Of a DNA stretch of 59,515 nt, positions 8,311-16,103 are shown piece after piece. The position numbers were made by a program, and so were the translations under genes. The notes under the pieces were generated by a model, which had not been told where the DNA came from, made no database searches, and saw only the letters and a program-made list of their open reading frames with translations. The DNA comes from an uncultured Oscillospiraceae bacterium (lineage in GTDB: Bacteria > Bacillota > Clostridia > Oscillospirales > Oscillospiraceae): positions 1-59,515 of the forward strand of contig CAKTHW010000001.1 of assembly GCA_934565425.1 (NCBI GenBank). Direction: 5' to 3'. Each line of letters opens with the position of its first letter. The first letter of the stretch is position 1.

Positions 8311-9700
8311 AGTTCAGCCCAACGGACAAAATCCGCTTCCGCTGCACCAGCGCCACCAGCAGCCCAATACCCTCAGCCACCGGGAACGCCGCCCAGCACC
8401 AGACCTCCGGGTCGGGCAGGAGGGTGAACAGCCACGCCAGGGGCAGCGCAGCGATGAGCTGCCGCACCAGGCAGAGCACCATAGAGGGCACCCCGCGCCC
8501 CAGCGCCTGGAACACCCCCTGATAGGCGATGTTTGCGCCGGCGAACAGATAACCCAGGGCGATGATGCGCACCGCTCGGGTGCAGAGGGTCAGGGTCTGT
8601 TGGGTCAGGGCGAAGATGCCCACAATCTGGCTGGCGAACACCTCCAGCACCACCAGGCACACCCCCATGATGACCAGGGTGTCGATCATCCCCCACCGGA
8701 TGCCCGCCCGCACCCGTTCTCTGTCCCCGCTGCCGTAGTTGAAGGCGATGACAGGGATCATGGCGTTGTTCATACCGAAGGCGGCGAAAAAAGCGAACTG
8801 CTGGATTTTATAGTAGACCCCGTAGGCGGTCACCGCACTGGCGGACAGGGTGCCAAAGATGACGTTGACGCCGTAGGTCAAAAAGCTGCCCACCGCCTGC
8901 ATGATGATGGCCGGAAAACCCACGCTGAGGATCTCCTTCATGACCTTCCCCTCCGGAATCAGATAACGCACCCCCGCTGGCACCTCTCGGTTGCAAGTAT
9001 ACTGAAAGACCACAAAGAGCACAAAGGACACCATCTGCCCGATGACCGTTGCATAGGCTGCACCGGCCACCCCCAGTTCCGGCGCACCAAAGTAACCGAA
9101 GATGAGGATAGGGTCTAAAATGATGTTGGTCACCGCACCGGATACCTGGGCGATGGTGGACAGCACCGCATGACCGGTGGCTTGGAGCAGCTTCTCATAG
9201 ATGGTAAAGAGCACCTGCCCGAAGGAGTAGACACAGCAGATGGTCAGATAGCTGCCCGCCAGCTCCAACACCAGCGGGTCACTGGTCTGGGTGAGCAGAT
9301 AAGGCCGCACCCCAAAGAGGCCGAAGAGCAGGAAGAGCACATAGATGCACACCCCCAGGAACAGGCCGTTCCCAGCCACTTTGCCAGCCTTCTCCCGGTC
9401 GCCCTGCCCCATACTCCGGGCCAGCAGGGCGTTGACCCCCACGCCGGTGCCCACACCCAGGGCGACGATGAGCATTTGGATGGGAAAGGCCAGAGTCAGG
9501 GCGTTCATGGCATAGTCCCCCATACCCGTCACCTCTGCCGTGTCCTTCATGGCGCTGACAAAGTAGCTATCCACAATGTTGTAGCAGGCTTGGATGACCA
9601 GGGAACAGATGAGGGGGATGCCCAGGGAGCGCAGGAGCTTTGGGATAGGCGTGACCGCCATGGGGCTGGCGCTGTCTGGGTTGGATGTGGGATTTCTCAT
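8309..9700 (-). CDS. MATE family efflux transporter
   Basis: A 463-residue protein with about twelve transmembrane helices in two repeated halves, as in the MATE/NorM-DinF class, which exports drugs or metabolites using Na+ or H+. Family features are the early PIPKLLRSLGIPLICSLVIQ, the Asn/Asp-rich first helix (ACYNIVDSYFV) and GFPAIIMQAVGS. I start at MRNPTSNP (9700), preceded by GGAGGTTTTAGT. The frame is open for a further 36 codons from another ATG at 9808, but those codons overlap a terminator hairpin in the leader. The substrate is unknown; the leader suggests antibiotic-responsive control. Confidence 0.87.
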   Translation of the reverse strand: MRNPTSNPDSASPMAVTPIPKLLRSLGIPLICSLVIQACYNIVDSYFVSAMKDTAEVTGMGDYAMNALTLAFPIQMLIVALGVGTGVGVNALLARSMGQGDREKAGKVAGNGLFLGVCIYVLFLLFGLFGVRPYLLTQTSDPLVLELAGSYLTICCVYSFGQVLFTIYEKLLQATGHAVLSTIAQVSGAVTNIILDPILIFGYFGAPELGVAGAAYATVIGQMVSFVLFVVFQYTCNREVPAGVRYLIPEGKVMKEILSVGFPAIIMQAVGSFLTYGVNVIFGTLSASAVTAYGVYYKIQQFAFFAAFGMNNAMIPVIAFNYGSGDRERVRAGIRWGMIDTLVIMGVCLVVLEVFASQIVGIFALTQQTLTLCTRAVRIIALGYLFAGANIAYQGVFQALGRGVPSMVLCLVRQLIAALPLAWLFTLLPDPEVWCWAAFPVAEGIGLLVALVQRKRILSVGLN

Positions 9701-9770
9701 ACTAAAACCTCCAGAATGATGATTTTGGAGACTTTTCAGCGGGAAAGCTGCCACAACCCGTCTGTCACAC

Positions 9771-9810
9771 AACAAAAAATGCGCAAATCCTCGCTTGGAT
9801 TTGCGCATTT
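9771..9810 (-). terminator. Attenuator-type terminator in the MATE leader
   Basis: On the minus strand a 14-bp perfect stem (AAATGCGCAAATCC / GGATTTGCGCATTT) with a 6-base loop is followed by TTTTTTGTTG. It lies between the promoter and the MATE start, so it would stop the message unless it is melted or bypassed. A short frame, MRKSKRGFAHFLLC..., begins inside the stem. Confidence 0.75.
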
Positions 9811-9828
9811 CTGCTACACAGCACCTGT

Positions 9829-9858
9829 AGTGTAACAAATGTCCCCGCCCATTGTCAA
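9829..9858 (-). promoter_or_regulatory. Promoter of the MATE gene
   Basis: On the minus strand TTGACA (9853-9858) is followed by an 18-base spacer and TACACT (9829-9834). Confidence 0.55.
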
Positions 9859-9867
9859 GTGTTTTTG

Positions 9868-9896
9868 TTGTCTTTCCATTCTATCCATGATATACT
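9868..9896 (+). promoter_or_regulatory. Promoter of the 98-residue membrane protein
   Basis: TTGTCT, a 17-base spacer and TATACT, about 50 bases before the ATG at 9949. It is back to back with the MATE promoter. Confidence 0.55.
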
Positions 9897-9948
9897 AAAT
9901 TTGTCCAAAAGAGAGGATTTCACCCAACCACAGAACAGGAGGCATCCC

Positions 9949-10245
9949 ATGAAACGACCCTATTTCAAGCTCATCCTAGGCGCCGTCTTCTGGCTCAGCG
10001 CCACCATCATCCTGGCCGCCCTCATGATCTCCGCCGCTACCGTAGCCAGCACCGCGACAGAGTGGTCTGCTTCTACCCCCTTCTGGGGCGCACTTTGCGG
10101 CACTCCTTATCCGGAAGATGATTCTCGCAGTTACTTAAACGCTCTGGTCTTCTGGTTCTTTATCTTCGCCCAGTACATCGCCGCCATCGGCCTTTTTGTC
10201 TCCGCCACCCGTGACTGCAAACAGGACAAAGGAGACACCCCGTAA
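9949..10245 (+). CDS. Small two-helix membrane protein
   Basis: A 98-residue protein with AGGAGG six bases before the ATG. Residues about 8-35 (LILGAVFWLSATIILAALMI) and about 65-88 form two transmembrane helices, with an outward loop holding two cysteines and acidic residues between them. The C-terminus is charged and cytoplasmic. I do not recognise the family. It is monocistronic, between its own promoter and a shared terminator. Confidence 0.65.
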   Translation: MKRPYFKLILGAVFWLSATIILAALMISAATVASTATEWSASTPFWGALCGTPYPEDDSRSYLNALVFWFFIFAQYIAAIGLFVSATRDCKQDKGDTP

Positions 10246-10258
10246 TATGGATACAGCA

Positions 10259-10294
10259 AACGCCGTCAAGCTCCTCGCTTGACGGCGCATTTTG
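10259..10294. terminator. Bidirectional terminator
   Basis: A 10-bp perfect stem (CGCCGTCAAG 10261-10270 / CTTGACGGCG 10278-10287) with a T-rich tail on the plus side. It separates two convergent genes. Confidence 0.8.
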
Positions 10295-10300
10295 CCCGGT

Positions 10301-10789
10301 TCAGTGCTGCGCTGCGGCCTGAGCAGCCAACTGCTTTTTGAAGATCTTCCGAAAACACCACCGGGTAGCAGGCCCCGCGGCGAACAGCTGCCACAGCAGC
10401 GCCATGGGGAAGTTCCGCCGGATGGTGTCGAACCAGTTGGCGATAAACTGCCCGTCCACCCCAGTGAAGATGACCGTCGCCACCAAGCTCATGGTGGGGC
10501 ACATGATGAGGACGGTGCAGCTGGAGATCAGGATGGTGATGAAGAACGGATTGTCCTGCCCCGGCGTCACATGGCGGAAGGCCAGAGAGCGCCCCACTCG
10601 GTTGCCGAAAAAGGTGGAAAAGACAAACACGAACACGCACATAAATGCGGCCTCCTTCAGCGCCAGCCAGAACACCTTGTTCTCCATCCCGCCCACCTTG
10701 GCGGCCACGTTATACAGCTCCATGCCATAGGCCATAAAGACCGACATCAGAATCCCGAACACAACTCCCTGTCCTTTGGTTTGCGGCAT
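10301..10789 (-). CDS. DUF2798-like membrane protein
   Basis: A 162-residue integral membrane protein with about four helices (GVVFGILMSVFMAYGMELYN, then VFVFVFSTFFGNRVGR and ISSCTVLIMCPTMSL). This resembles DUF2798 proteins, whose function is unknown. GGAGG precedes the ATG at 10789. An upstream in-frame extension lacks a ribosome site. The message has a leader of about 130 bases behind a good promoter at 10932-10961. The C-terminus is basic (RKIFKKQLAAQ). Confidence 0.7.
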   Translation of the reverse strand: MPQTKGQGVVFGILMSVFMAYGMELYNVAAKVGGMENKVFWLALKEAAFMCVFVFVFSTFFGNRVGRSLAFRHVTPGQDNPFFITILISSCTVLIMCPTMSLVATVIFTGVDGQFIANWFDTIRRNFPMALLWQLFAAGPATRWCFRKIFKKQLAAQAAAQH

Positions 10790-10931
10790 CACAAACGCCT
10801 CCTTTTTCTTCTGAATCCCTCTGCGGAGCAACAAAAAAAGCCTGTAATGCTCCGGCAGAATGACCGAATGACACTACACGCTTTCCGTTTTTCACAGAAC
10901 GAACGCCCCGCGATGGATTTGGTTTGACCGT

Positions 10932-10961
10932 AGTATAACAAATCCTGGCGGCCATTGTCAA
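10932..10961 (-). promoter_or_regulatory. Promoter of the DUF2798-like gene
   Basis: On the minus strand TTGACA (10956-10961), an 18-base spacer and TATACT (10932-10937). Confidence 0.65.
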
Positions 10962-10973
10962 GGCTCGGATTTT

Positions 10974-11001
10974 TTGCATTCCACCGGTTCTGTGCTATAA
11001 T
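10974..11001 (+). promoter_or_regulatory. Promoter of the methyltransferase gene
   Basis: TTGCAT, a 16-base spacer and TATAAT, about 40 bases before the ATG at 11040. Confidence 0.6.
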
Positions 11002-11039
11002 GACAGCAAAGAAACGCTTTCAATCAAGGAGGCAATCCT

Positions 11040-12269
11040 ATGAACAACATACAACCCGGTGACCGCTACCTCCGCTCCCTCGGCCTGCGCCCCGCCCAGG
11101 ACAGCGACGCCCTAGCCGCCCAGCTCCGACAGGCCGTGGGCGACGCCCAAGCGGAAGCGGCTCTGTCCGCCCTCTATACCCGCCGCGCCCAACAAGAGAC
11201 CGCCACCAGCGGCCTGGACCGCCAGGAAACAGCGGCCTTCTACGACCTGAAGAACCAACACCCCCAAGCCAGTCTCATCCTCTCCGCCGCCCACGACTGG
11301 GACCTGCTCTGCCAGACCTGCCAGTGGGTCACCCAGCACCCAGACGCCTTCGGCGCCACCATCCTGGATGTCGGCTGTGACTGCGGCCTGCTCTCCTGCT
11401 TCCTGGCACAGACCTTCCCCCACTCCCGCATCACATCCATCGACCGCAGTGCCAACGGCATCCACGCCGCCCAGCAGCTGGCGGAACGGCTGGGGCTGAC
11501 CAATATCACCTTCCTCCACGCCGACCTGGAAACCCTGCCGCCAACGGAATTTGACACGGTCTTCTCCTCCCGCACGGTGCAGGAGAACTACGACCCCCTG
11601 TTGGAGAACGCCCGCTTCCTCCAGCTCACCCACCAAGGCCGCATCTGCGCCCAGGTGTTCCAGCGCTACACCAGCCTCCTGTGCCAGTTCGTCAAGCCCG
11701 GCGGCACCTTTGTCACCGTGGAGCGGATGGAACGGGATCGGGTTTTTCTGGGCTACTGCCTGGCGCTGCACAGCCAGGGGCTGGACCTGGTGCCGGAGAG
11801 CCACCAGGAGCTGCACTGCCAGGAGGGCGACCACACCACCACCCTGCAAGCGTTCTGCGGCGTGAAAGAGGGCCGCACCACCACCACCGACGCAGAGGAC
11901 TTCTTCATTGCCACCTTCCAGGACGCCCTCACCTGGCAGCCCCGACACCTGGACGTGGAGGGGGAGCTGATCTTGGAGCTGTGCGCCCAAGATCTCATCC
12001 GTGGCCACTTCCTCCACAACCCCCAGGGGGCACGGGTGGGCAAGCTGGCCATCTACACCTCCAAGTTCGACCCAGAGGAGCTGTTCTACTACCAGGGCAT
12101 CCTGGGGCAGCCCGTGCAGGTACACCGACTGAGCCGCGGGGAATTGTCGGACGTGCTCGCCCTGCTGGAGACCGACCTGGCCACCCTCACCGCCAGCACC
12201 CTTTCCGCTCGCCCGTTCTCCTTCCAGGACGGGGTGGAATTGCTGCTGGAGGAAATGGAGGAAGATTGA
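11040..12269 (+). CDS. Class I SAM-dependent methyltransferase
   Basis: A 409-residue cytoplasmic protein. An N-terminal helical region is followed at about residues 105-210 by a Rossmann methyltransferase core: motif I ATILDVGCDCGLLSCFLA (D-x-G-C-x-x-G), motif II SRITSIDRS, and TFLHADLETLPP. The C-terminal 180 residues are an extra domain rich in acidic residues that I do not recognise. GGAGG precedes the ATG. The substrate cannot be read from sequence; the length exceeds most small-molecule methyltransferases. It stands alone behind its own promoter. Confidence 0.8.
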   Translation: MNNIQPGDRYLRSLGLRPAQDSDALAAQLRQAVGDAQAEAALSALYTRRAQQETATSGLDRQETAAFYDLKNQHPQASLILSAAHDWDLLCQTCQWVTQHPDAFGATILDVGCDCGLLSCFLAQTFPHSRITSIDRSANGIHAAQQLAERLGLTNITFLHADLETLPPTEFDTVFSSRTVQENYDPLLENARFLQLTHQGRICAQVFQRYTSLLCQFVKPGGTFVTVERMERDRVFLGYCLALHSQGLDLVPESHQELHCQEGDHTTTLQAFCGVKEGRTTTTDAEDFFIATFQDALTWQPRHLDVEGELILELCAQDLIRGHFLHNPQGARVGKLAIYTSKFDPEELFYYQGILGQPVQVHRLSRGELSDVLALLETDLATLTASTLSARPFSFQDGVELLLEEMEED

Positions 12270-12357
12270 ACGGGTTTTTTGCCAATGGCACAGAGGTGTA
12301 TAGGGAGTATTTTCATGGGTGTTCGTGCTAATTTGACCTTTTTTTAACTGGGATGGA

Positions 12358-12386
12358 TTGACATCAGATGTTTTCTGTGTTATCGT
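12358..12386 (+). promoter_or_regulatory. Promoter of the duplicated membrane-protein pair
   Basis: TTGACA, a 17-base spacer and TATCGT. It lies about 85 bases before the first copy. Confidence 0.5.
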
Positions 12387-12470
12387 CAGGGATAGAAGGG
12401 TATGCGCATACTCCGTACAACAACAAGCAAACGTTTTCATACAGCACTCGTGACAGGAGGTACGCTCCCC

Positions 12471-12905
12471 ATGAAGCTGAAGCGAAATACTATCCCGAAA
12501 TATATCGGCATTGCGCTCCTGGTTCTTCTCTGCCTGACTTTTCTGATTCCGGATTTGTCCCTGCGTGCGCGCGTGTTTATTGTATCTCCGAAAAGTGCCT
12601 TCACCATGGAGTATGTGGAGGACAAGGAGGCGTGGGAATTGGCAGACGAGCCGAAAGACAACATTAAAATCTACCGCATCACAAAGAATATCCCTCATGA
12701 TGAGGATACGGACACCGATATGGTTCTGTGGCGAGTTAGAAGCTATGGCCCATTCCATGTCGCCGCCTATCACGGCGGGACGATCGCCGGTTGGGAACCT
12801 ATATTATTCTGTAAGGCGGGGGATTTGCCAACCAATCAATCCGCATCGCCGAGAATAAGCGAACCTTTTGTACACGTATTAAGAACCGAAAGGATGAATA
12901 CGTAA
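12471..12905 (+). CDS. Single-helix membrane protein, copy 1 of a tandem pair
   Basis: A 144-residue protein starting at 12471 behind GACAGGAGG. Residues 1-10 are basic (MKLKRNTIPK), about 12-32 form one transmembrane helix (IGIALLVLLCLTFLIPDL), and the remainder is an exported, charged domain with YRITKNIPHDED. I do not recognise the family. It differs from the second copy mainly by about 40 extra C-terminal residues, which may be real or may be a frame left open by mutation. It is co-transcribed with copy 2, 60 bases downstream. Confidence 0.65.
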   Translation: MKLKRNTIPKYIGIALLVLLCLTFLIPDLSLRARVFIVSPKSAFTMEYVEDKEAWELADEPKDNIKIYRITKNIPHDEDTDTDMVLWRVRSYGPFHVAAYHGGTIAGWEPILFCKAGDLPTNQSASPRISEPFVHVLRTERMNT

Positions 12906-12965
12906 CAAATAGTCGTTAAGGTTTTTATACAGCATACAGCAATCGTGACAGGAGGAACGATCCCC

Positions 12966-13274
12966 ATGAAGCTGAAGCGAAATACTATCCCGAAACTCAT
13001 CGGCATTGCGCTCCTGATCCTCCTCTGCCTGATCTTTCTGATTCCAGATTTGGCGCTTCGCACGGCAGTGTTCTGGCGTTCGCCAGTCAAAGCATTTACC
13101 ATGGAATATGAGGAAGATGTCGCATACGAGAACCGGGATGGATTAGATGAAAACACCAAGCTGTATCGCATCACGAAAAATATTCCTCACGAAGATGCTA
13201 CAGATGCTGACCTTGTTATATGGCAGGTCAGTCGTTGGGGACCATTTTACATTGGAGATTATTATGGCTGGTGA
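12966..13274 (+). CDS. Single-helix membrane protein, copy 2 of a tandem pair
   Basis: A 102-residue paralogue of the gene 495 bases upstream, with the same ribosome site and the same opening MKLKRNTIPK. The membrane helix is IGIALLILLCLIFLIPDL, followed by an exported domain with KLYRITKNIPHEDA and a Trp-rich end (WQVSRWGPFYIGDYYGW). It stops where copy 1 reads on, so either this is the original length or it is truncated. Function is unknown. Confidence 0.65.
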   Translation: MKLKRNTIPKLIGIALLILLCLIFLIPDLALRTAVFWRSPVKAFTMEYEEDVAYENRDGLDENTKLYRITKNIPHEDATDADLVIWQVSRWGPFYIGDYYGW

Positions 13275-13313
13275 CCCGCAGCCCCTGCTCCCAAAGAAGC
13301 AATCATACTTCCA

Positions 13314-13348
13314 CGCCGCCAAGGACGCCTTGTCCCTGGCGGCGTTTT
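13314..13348 (+). terminator. Rho-independent terminator
   Basis: CGCCGCCA pairs with TGGCGGCG with an extended stem, followed by TTTTC. It ends the duplicated-gene transcript. Confidence 0.75.
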
Positions 13349-13371
13349 CTATGGGCTGGGGCATATTTTCC

Positions 13372-13400
13372 TTGCGTCTCGATGGAATTTACGGTACACT
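13372..13400 (+). promoter_or_regulatory. Promoter of the alanine symporter gene
   Basis: TTGCGT, a 17-base spacer and TACACT, 60 bases before the ATG at 13460. Confidence 0.5.
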
Positions 13401-13459
13401 GAGACCGGAGAGAATGCAAGCTCCTTCCAAAAAAAGAAAGTTAAGAAAGAGGGTTTTCC

Positions 13460-14998
13460 ATGCATCCATTATTTAAAGCGGTCAATGCGGTCTGTGATAA
13501 ACTCCAAGTGGTCTCCGACCTGTTTTGGGATTTTCCGACCAACTTTGACTGGTACGCTAACATCCCCATCCTGGGGAACTTCAGCCTGGCTATCATCCTT
13601 TTGATCGGCTCCGGCATCTTCTTCACCTGTCAACTGCGCTTCATCCAGGTGCGGAAATTCAAGTACGGCCTCCACGTCCTCAAGACCCAGAAGGCCAAGA
13701 CGGGCATCTCCCCCCTGGCCTCCTTCCTGCTCTCCACCGCCATGCGCGTGGGGCCGGGCAACATCCTGGGTGTCACCGGCGCCATCAGCATCGGCGGCCC
13801 CGGCGCTCTGTTCTGGATGTGGTTCTCCGCCTTCTTTGGCATGGCCACCGCCTTCACCGAATCCACCCTGTCCCAGATCTTCAAGGAGAAGAAGGACGAT
13901 GAGTACATCGGCGGCCTCCCCTTCTACGGCAGCCGTCTGCTGAAGGGCGCTGCTTGGGTGGGTGTAGCCCTGTCCCTGCTCTACATCCTCTACGCCCTCC
14001 TCTGCCTGCCGGCACAGGGCTTCAACACCATCTCCGCTGTGGTCTCTATGGCCTCCATCCTCACCGGCAGTGAGATCGCTACCGGCGCTCCCATCTACTG
14101 GATCACCTTCGCCATCCTCATCGTCCTGGTGGCCTTCGTAGCCTTCGGCGGCACCAAAAAGGTGGCCAAGGTCACCGATGTCATCGTGCCCATCATGGCC
14201 GTCGTCTACGTCCTCACCGTCCTGGTGCTCATCGTCCTGAACATCACCCGCATCCCCTGGTTCTTCTACGCCGTCTTCACCCAGGCCTTCCGTCCGGAAG
14301 CCGTCTTTGGCGGCGCCTTCGGCATCGCCCTGGTTCAGGGTGTCAAGCGCGGCCTCATGTCCAACGAAGCCGGCCAAGGTACCATCACCATGCCCGCCGC
14401 TGCTTCCGATGCCAAGCATCCCTGTGACCAGGGCTGCGTCCAGGCTCTGGGCGTGTTCCTAGACACTATCGTCATCTGCACCCTCACCGGATTTGTGGTC
14501 ATCATGGGTCGTGTCTGGCTCACCGATGCCGCCGATGCCTGGTTCAAGCTGGACAAGCTGCCCAAGTTCCTGGCCTCCTGCGCCGAGCTGACCCCAGGCA
14601 CCGCCCTGAATGGTGCTGTCACCTTCCTGGTGACCCTGTGCTTCGGCCTGTTCGCCTTCACCTGCCTGGTGGGCTTCCTGTCCTTCAGCGAGATCTGCGC
14701 CAACCGCATCTCCCGCAGCCGCGCCTGGATCACCGTCGTCCACCTGCTCTGCCTGGTGGTCATCGCCTTCGGCGTCGTCACCAGCATCGCCGGCCTGGAT
14801 CTGGGCTCCCTGTGGAATATGTCCGACTTCGCCAACATCGTCATCGCCTATTGCAACATCCCCCTGCTGTACGTAGGCTTCAAGTACGTCAAGCGCGCCA
14901 CCCGTCACTTCGACCTGGGTGACGGCACCCCCTTCACCTCCGACGTGATCGGCATCGACGTGCCCCTGTGGGACGAGAAGGCTAAGGAAGAGAAGTAA
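13460..14998 (+). CDS. Alanine/glycine:cation symporter (AGCS family)
   Basis: A 512-residue protein with about eleven transmembrane helices. AGCS signatures are clear: GSGIFFTCQLRFIQVRKF, then RVGPGNILGVTGAISIGGPG near residue 95, and the conserved SNEAGQGTITMPAAAS near residue 300. These carriers import alanine or glycine with Na+ or H+. AAAGAGGG precedes the ATG, and a terminator follows within 15 bases, so the gene is monocistronic. Length is slightly above the usual 450-500. The exact amino acid is not determined. Confidence 0.9.
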   Translation: MHPLFKAVNAVCDKLQVVSDLFWDFPTNFDWYANIPILGNFSLAIILLIGSGIFFTCQLRFIQVRKFKYGLHVLKTQKAKTGISPLASFLLSTAMRVGPGNILGVTGAISIGGPGALFWMWFSAFFGMATAFTESTLSQIFKEKKDDEYIGGLPFYGSRLLKGAAWVGVALSLLYILYALLCLPAQGFNTISAVVSMASILTGSEIATGAPIYWITFAILIVLVAFVAFGGTKKVAKVTDVIVPIMAVVYVLTVLVLIVLNITRIPWFFYAVFTQAFRPEAVFGGAFGIALVQGVKRGLMSNEAGQGTITMPAAASDAKHPCDQGCVQALGVFLDTIVICTLTGFVVIMGRVWLTDAADAWFKLDKLPKFLASCAELTPGTALNGAVTFLVTLCFGLFAFTCLVGFLSFSEICANRISRSRAWITVVHLLCLVVIAFGVVTSIAGLDLGSLWNMSDFANIVIAYCNIPLLYVGFKYVKRATRHFDLGDGTPFTSDVIGIDVPLWDEKAKEEK

Positions 14999-15012
14999 GC
15001 AACCGAACACAC

Positions 15013-15042
15013 AAAAGCACCCCATATGGGGTGCTTTTCTTC
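15013..15042 (+). terminator. Rho-independent terminator
   Basis: AAAAGCACCCC pairs with GGGGTGCTTTT over a 4-base loop and is followed by CTTC. Confidence 0.85.
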
Positions 15043-15059
15043 TACGAAAGGAGTACAAC

Positions 15060-15485
15060 ATGAAAGCTGATTCCTTTGTGGTCACCAACACCATCCCAGT
15101 GCAGGCGTTTTACCAGCTGCGCGCGGCCGTCCGCTTTCAGCCGCTGACGGAATCCCAGGCGGAACAGGTCTTGGCCCACACCACCGCCGTCATCGCCATC
15201 CGCCACGGAGACCGCTATGCGGGCGTCACCCGCATCCTCTTCGACTACGGCACCGACGCCTACCTCACCGACGTGATCGTCCACCCGGACTACCAGGGTC
15301 AAGGCATCGGCGGCCTGCTGGTCAAAAACGCCCTGTCCTACCTGCAAGCCCACGTCCAGCCGGGCGTCCGGATCGCGTGCAGCCTCTACGCCAACCCCGG
15401 AAAGAAACCGTTCTACGAGACCTACGGCTTCCAACCCCTGCCCAACGCCCAATACGGACACGGGATGCTGCTGGAACTGTCCTAA
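15060..15485 (+). CDS. GNAT family N-acetyltransferase
   Basis: A 141-residue acetyl-CoA-dependent acetyltransferase. Motif A is visible: YLTDVIVHPDYQGQGIGGLL, where QGQGIGG is the acetyl-CoA pyrophosphate loop. Motif B follows with FYETYGFQPL. The length fits the small GNAT class. AAAGGAG lies before the ATG at 15060. The acceptor is unknown; candidates are amino sugars, polyamines or protein N-termini. It has a terminator on each side and no obvious partner. Confidence 0.85.
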   Translation: MKADSFVVTNTIPVQAFYQLRAAVRFQPLTESQAEQVLAHTTAVIAIRHGDRYAGVTRILFDYGTDAYLTDVIVHPDYQGQGIGGLLVKNALSYLQAHVQPGVRIACSLYANPGKKPFYETYGFQPLPNAQYGHGMLLELS

Positions 15486-15493
15486 CGTCAAAA

Positions 15494-15530
15494 ACGCCCC
15501 ACAGCTGAAACGCTGTAGGGCGTTGTTCGT
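15494..15530. terminator. Bidirectional terminator
   Basis: AACGCCC plus CACAGC pairs with GCTGT plus GGGCGTT, followed by a T-rich tail. It separates the acetyltransferase from the convergent TetR gene. Confidence 0.8.
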
Positions 15531-15532
15531 TT

Positions 15533-16102
15533 TCAAGGCAGGTCAAACTCCCGCTCGATGATGCCACGGATCATCTCATAGGTGTCCTCGTCACTGTCCA
15601 GCTCACCGCTGTCCATCATCCACGCCGCCCCATAGATGGCAGCACGGACCACGAAGAGCTTCCGATGGCGATCCTCCTCCGGCATCCCCACCTCCCGGCA
15701 GTACCGCCGGACGAGACGCATGGTGGATGCGCTGAGGCTGGATTTCTCCCGGATCTGCGCCGGGTTCAGCGACTCGTCCCGGAGCATCAGGATGGCACGA
15801 TAGTGTGGGTTCTCCTGCAAAAAGCGGATATAGGCTAAGCTGATGGCCACCAGCCGTTCCCGGGTGTCGTTGGGCACCTGGCTCAGGATCTCGTGCTCCA
15901 CCTCATGCCACTGCTGGTTGATGTAGTGGAGGATGGCCAGGATATAGTCGTTCTTGTTCTTGAAATGCTTGTACGGCGCCGAGCAGGACACGCCGCAGCT
16001 GGCGGCGATCCGTCGGACGGAGAAATTCTGCACCCCGTGGAGCCGCACCTCCTGAATGCCAGCCAGGAGCAGCTCCACCTTGGTTTTGGAATGGGTGGGC
16101 AT
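15533..16102 (-). CDS. TetR/AcrR family transcriptional regulator
   Basis: A 189-residue regulator. Residues about 8-55 form the TetR helix-turn-helix (FSVRRIAASCGVSCSAPYKH), and the C-terminal part is a ligand-binding helical bundle. The start codon at 16102 lies directly after the stop of the FakA gene (16104), so it is the last gene of a three-gene operon behind degV and fakA. That position suggests it senses acyl chains or acyl-CoA and controls lipid genes, possibly this operon. That is inference. No operator was identified. Confidence 0.85.
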   Translation of the reverse strand: MPTHSKTKVELLLAGIQEVRLHGVQNFSVRRIAASCGVSCSAPYKHFKNKNDYILAILHYINQQWHEVEHEILSQVPNDTRERLVAISLAYIRFLQENPHYRAILMLRDESLNPAQIREKSSLSASTMRLVRRYCREVGMPEEDRHRKLFVVRAAIYGAAWMMDSGELDSDEDTYEMIRGIIEREFDLP

Positions 16103-16103
16103 C

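Larger units (their letters stand above)
12436..13274 (+). repeat. Tandem gene duplication, 495-bp offset
   Basis: The stretch from about 12441, including the ribosome site GACAGGAGG, the start codon and the first 35 codons, reappears at +495 (12936) with only scattered substitutions. Both copies begin MKLKRNTIPK. The similarity weakens after the membrane helix and recovers around KIYRITKNIPH / KLYRITKNIPH. Confidence 0.85.
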
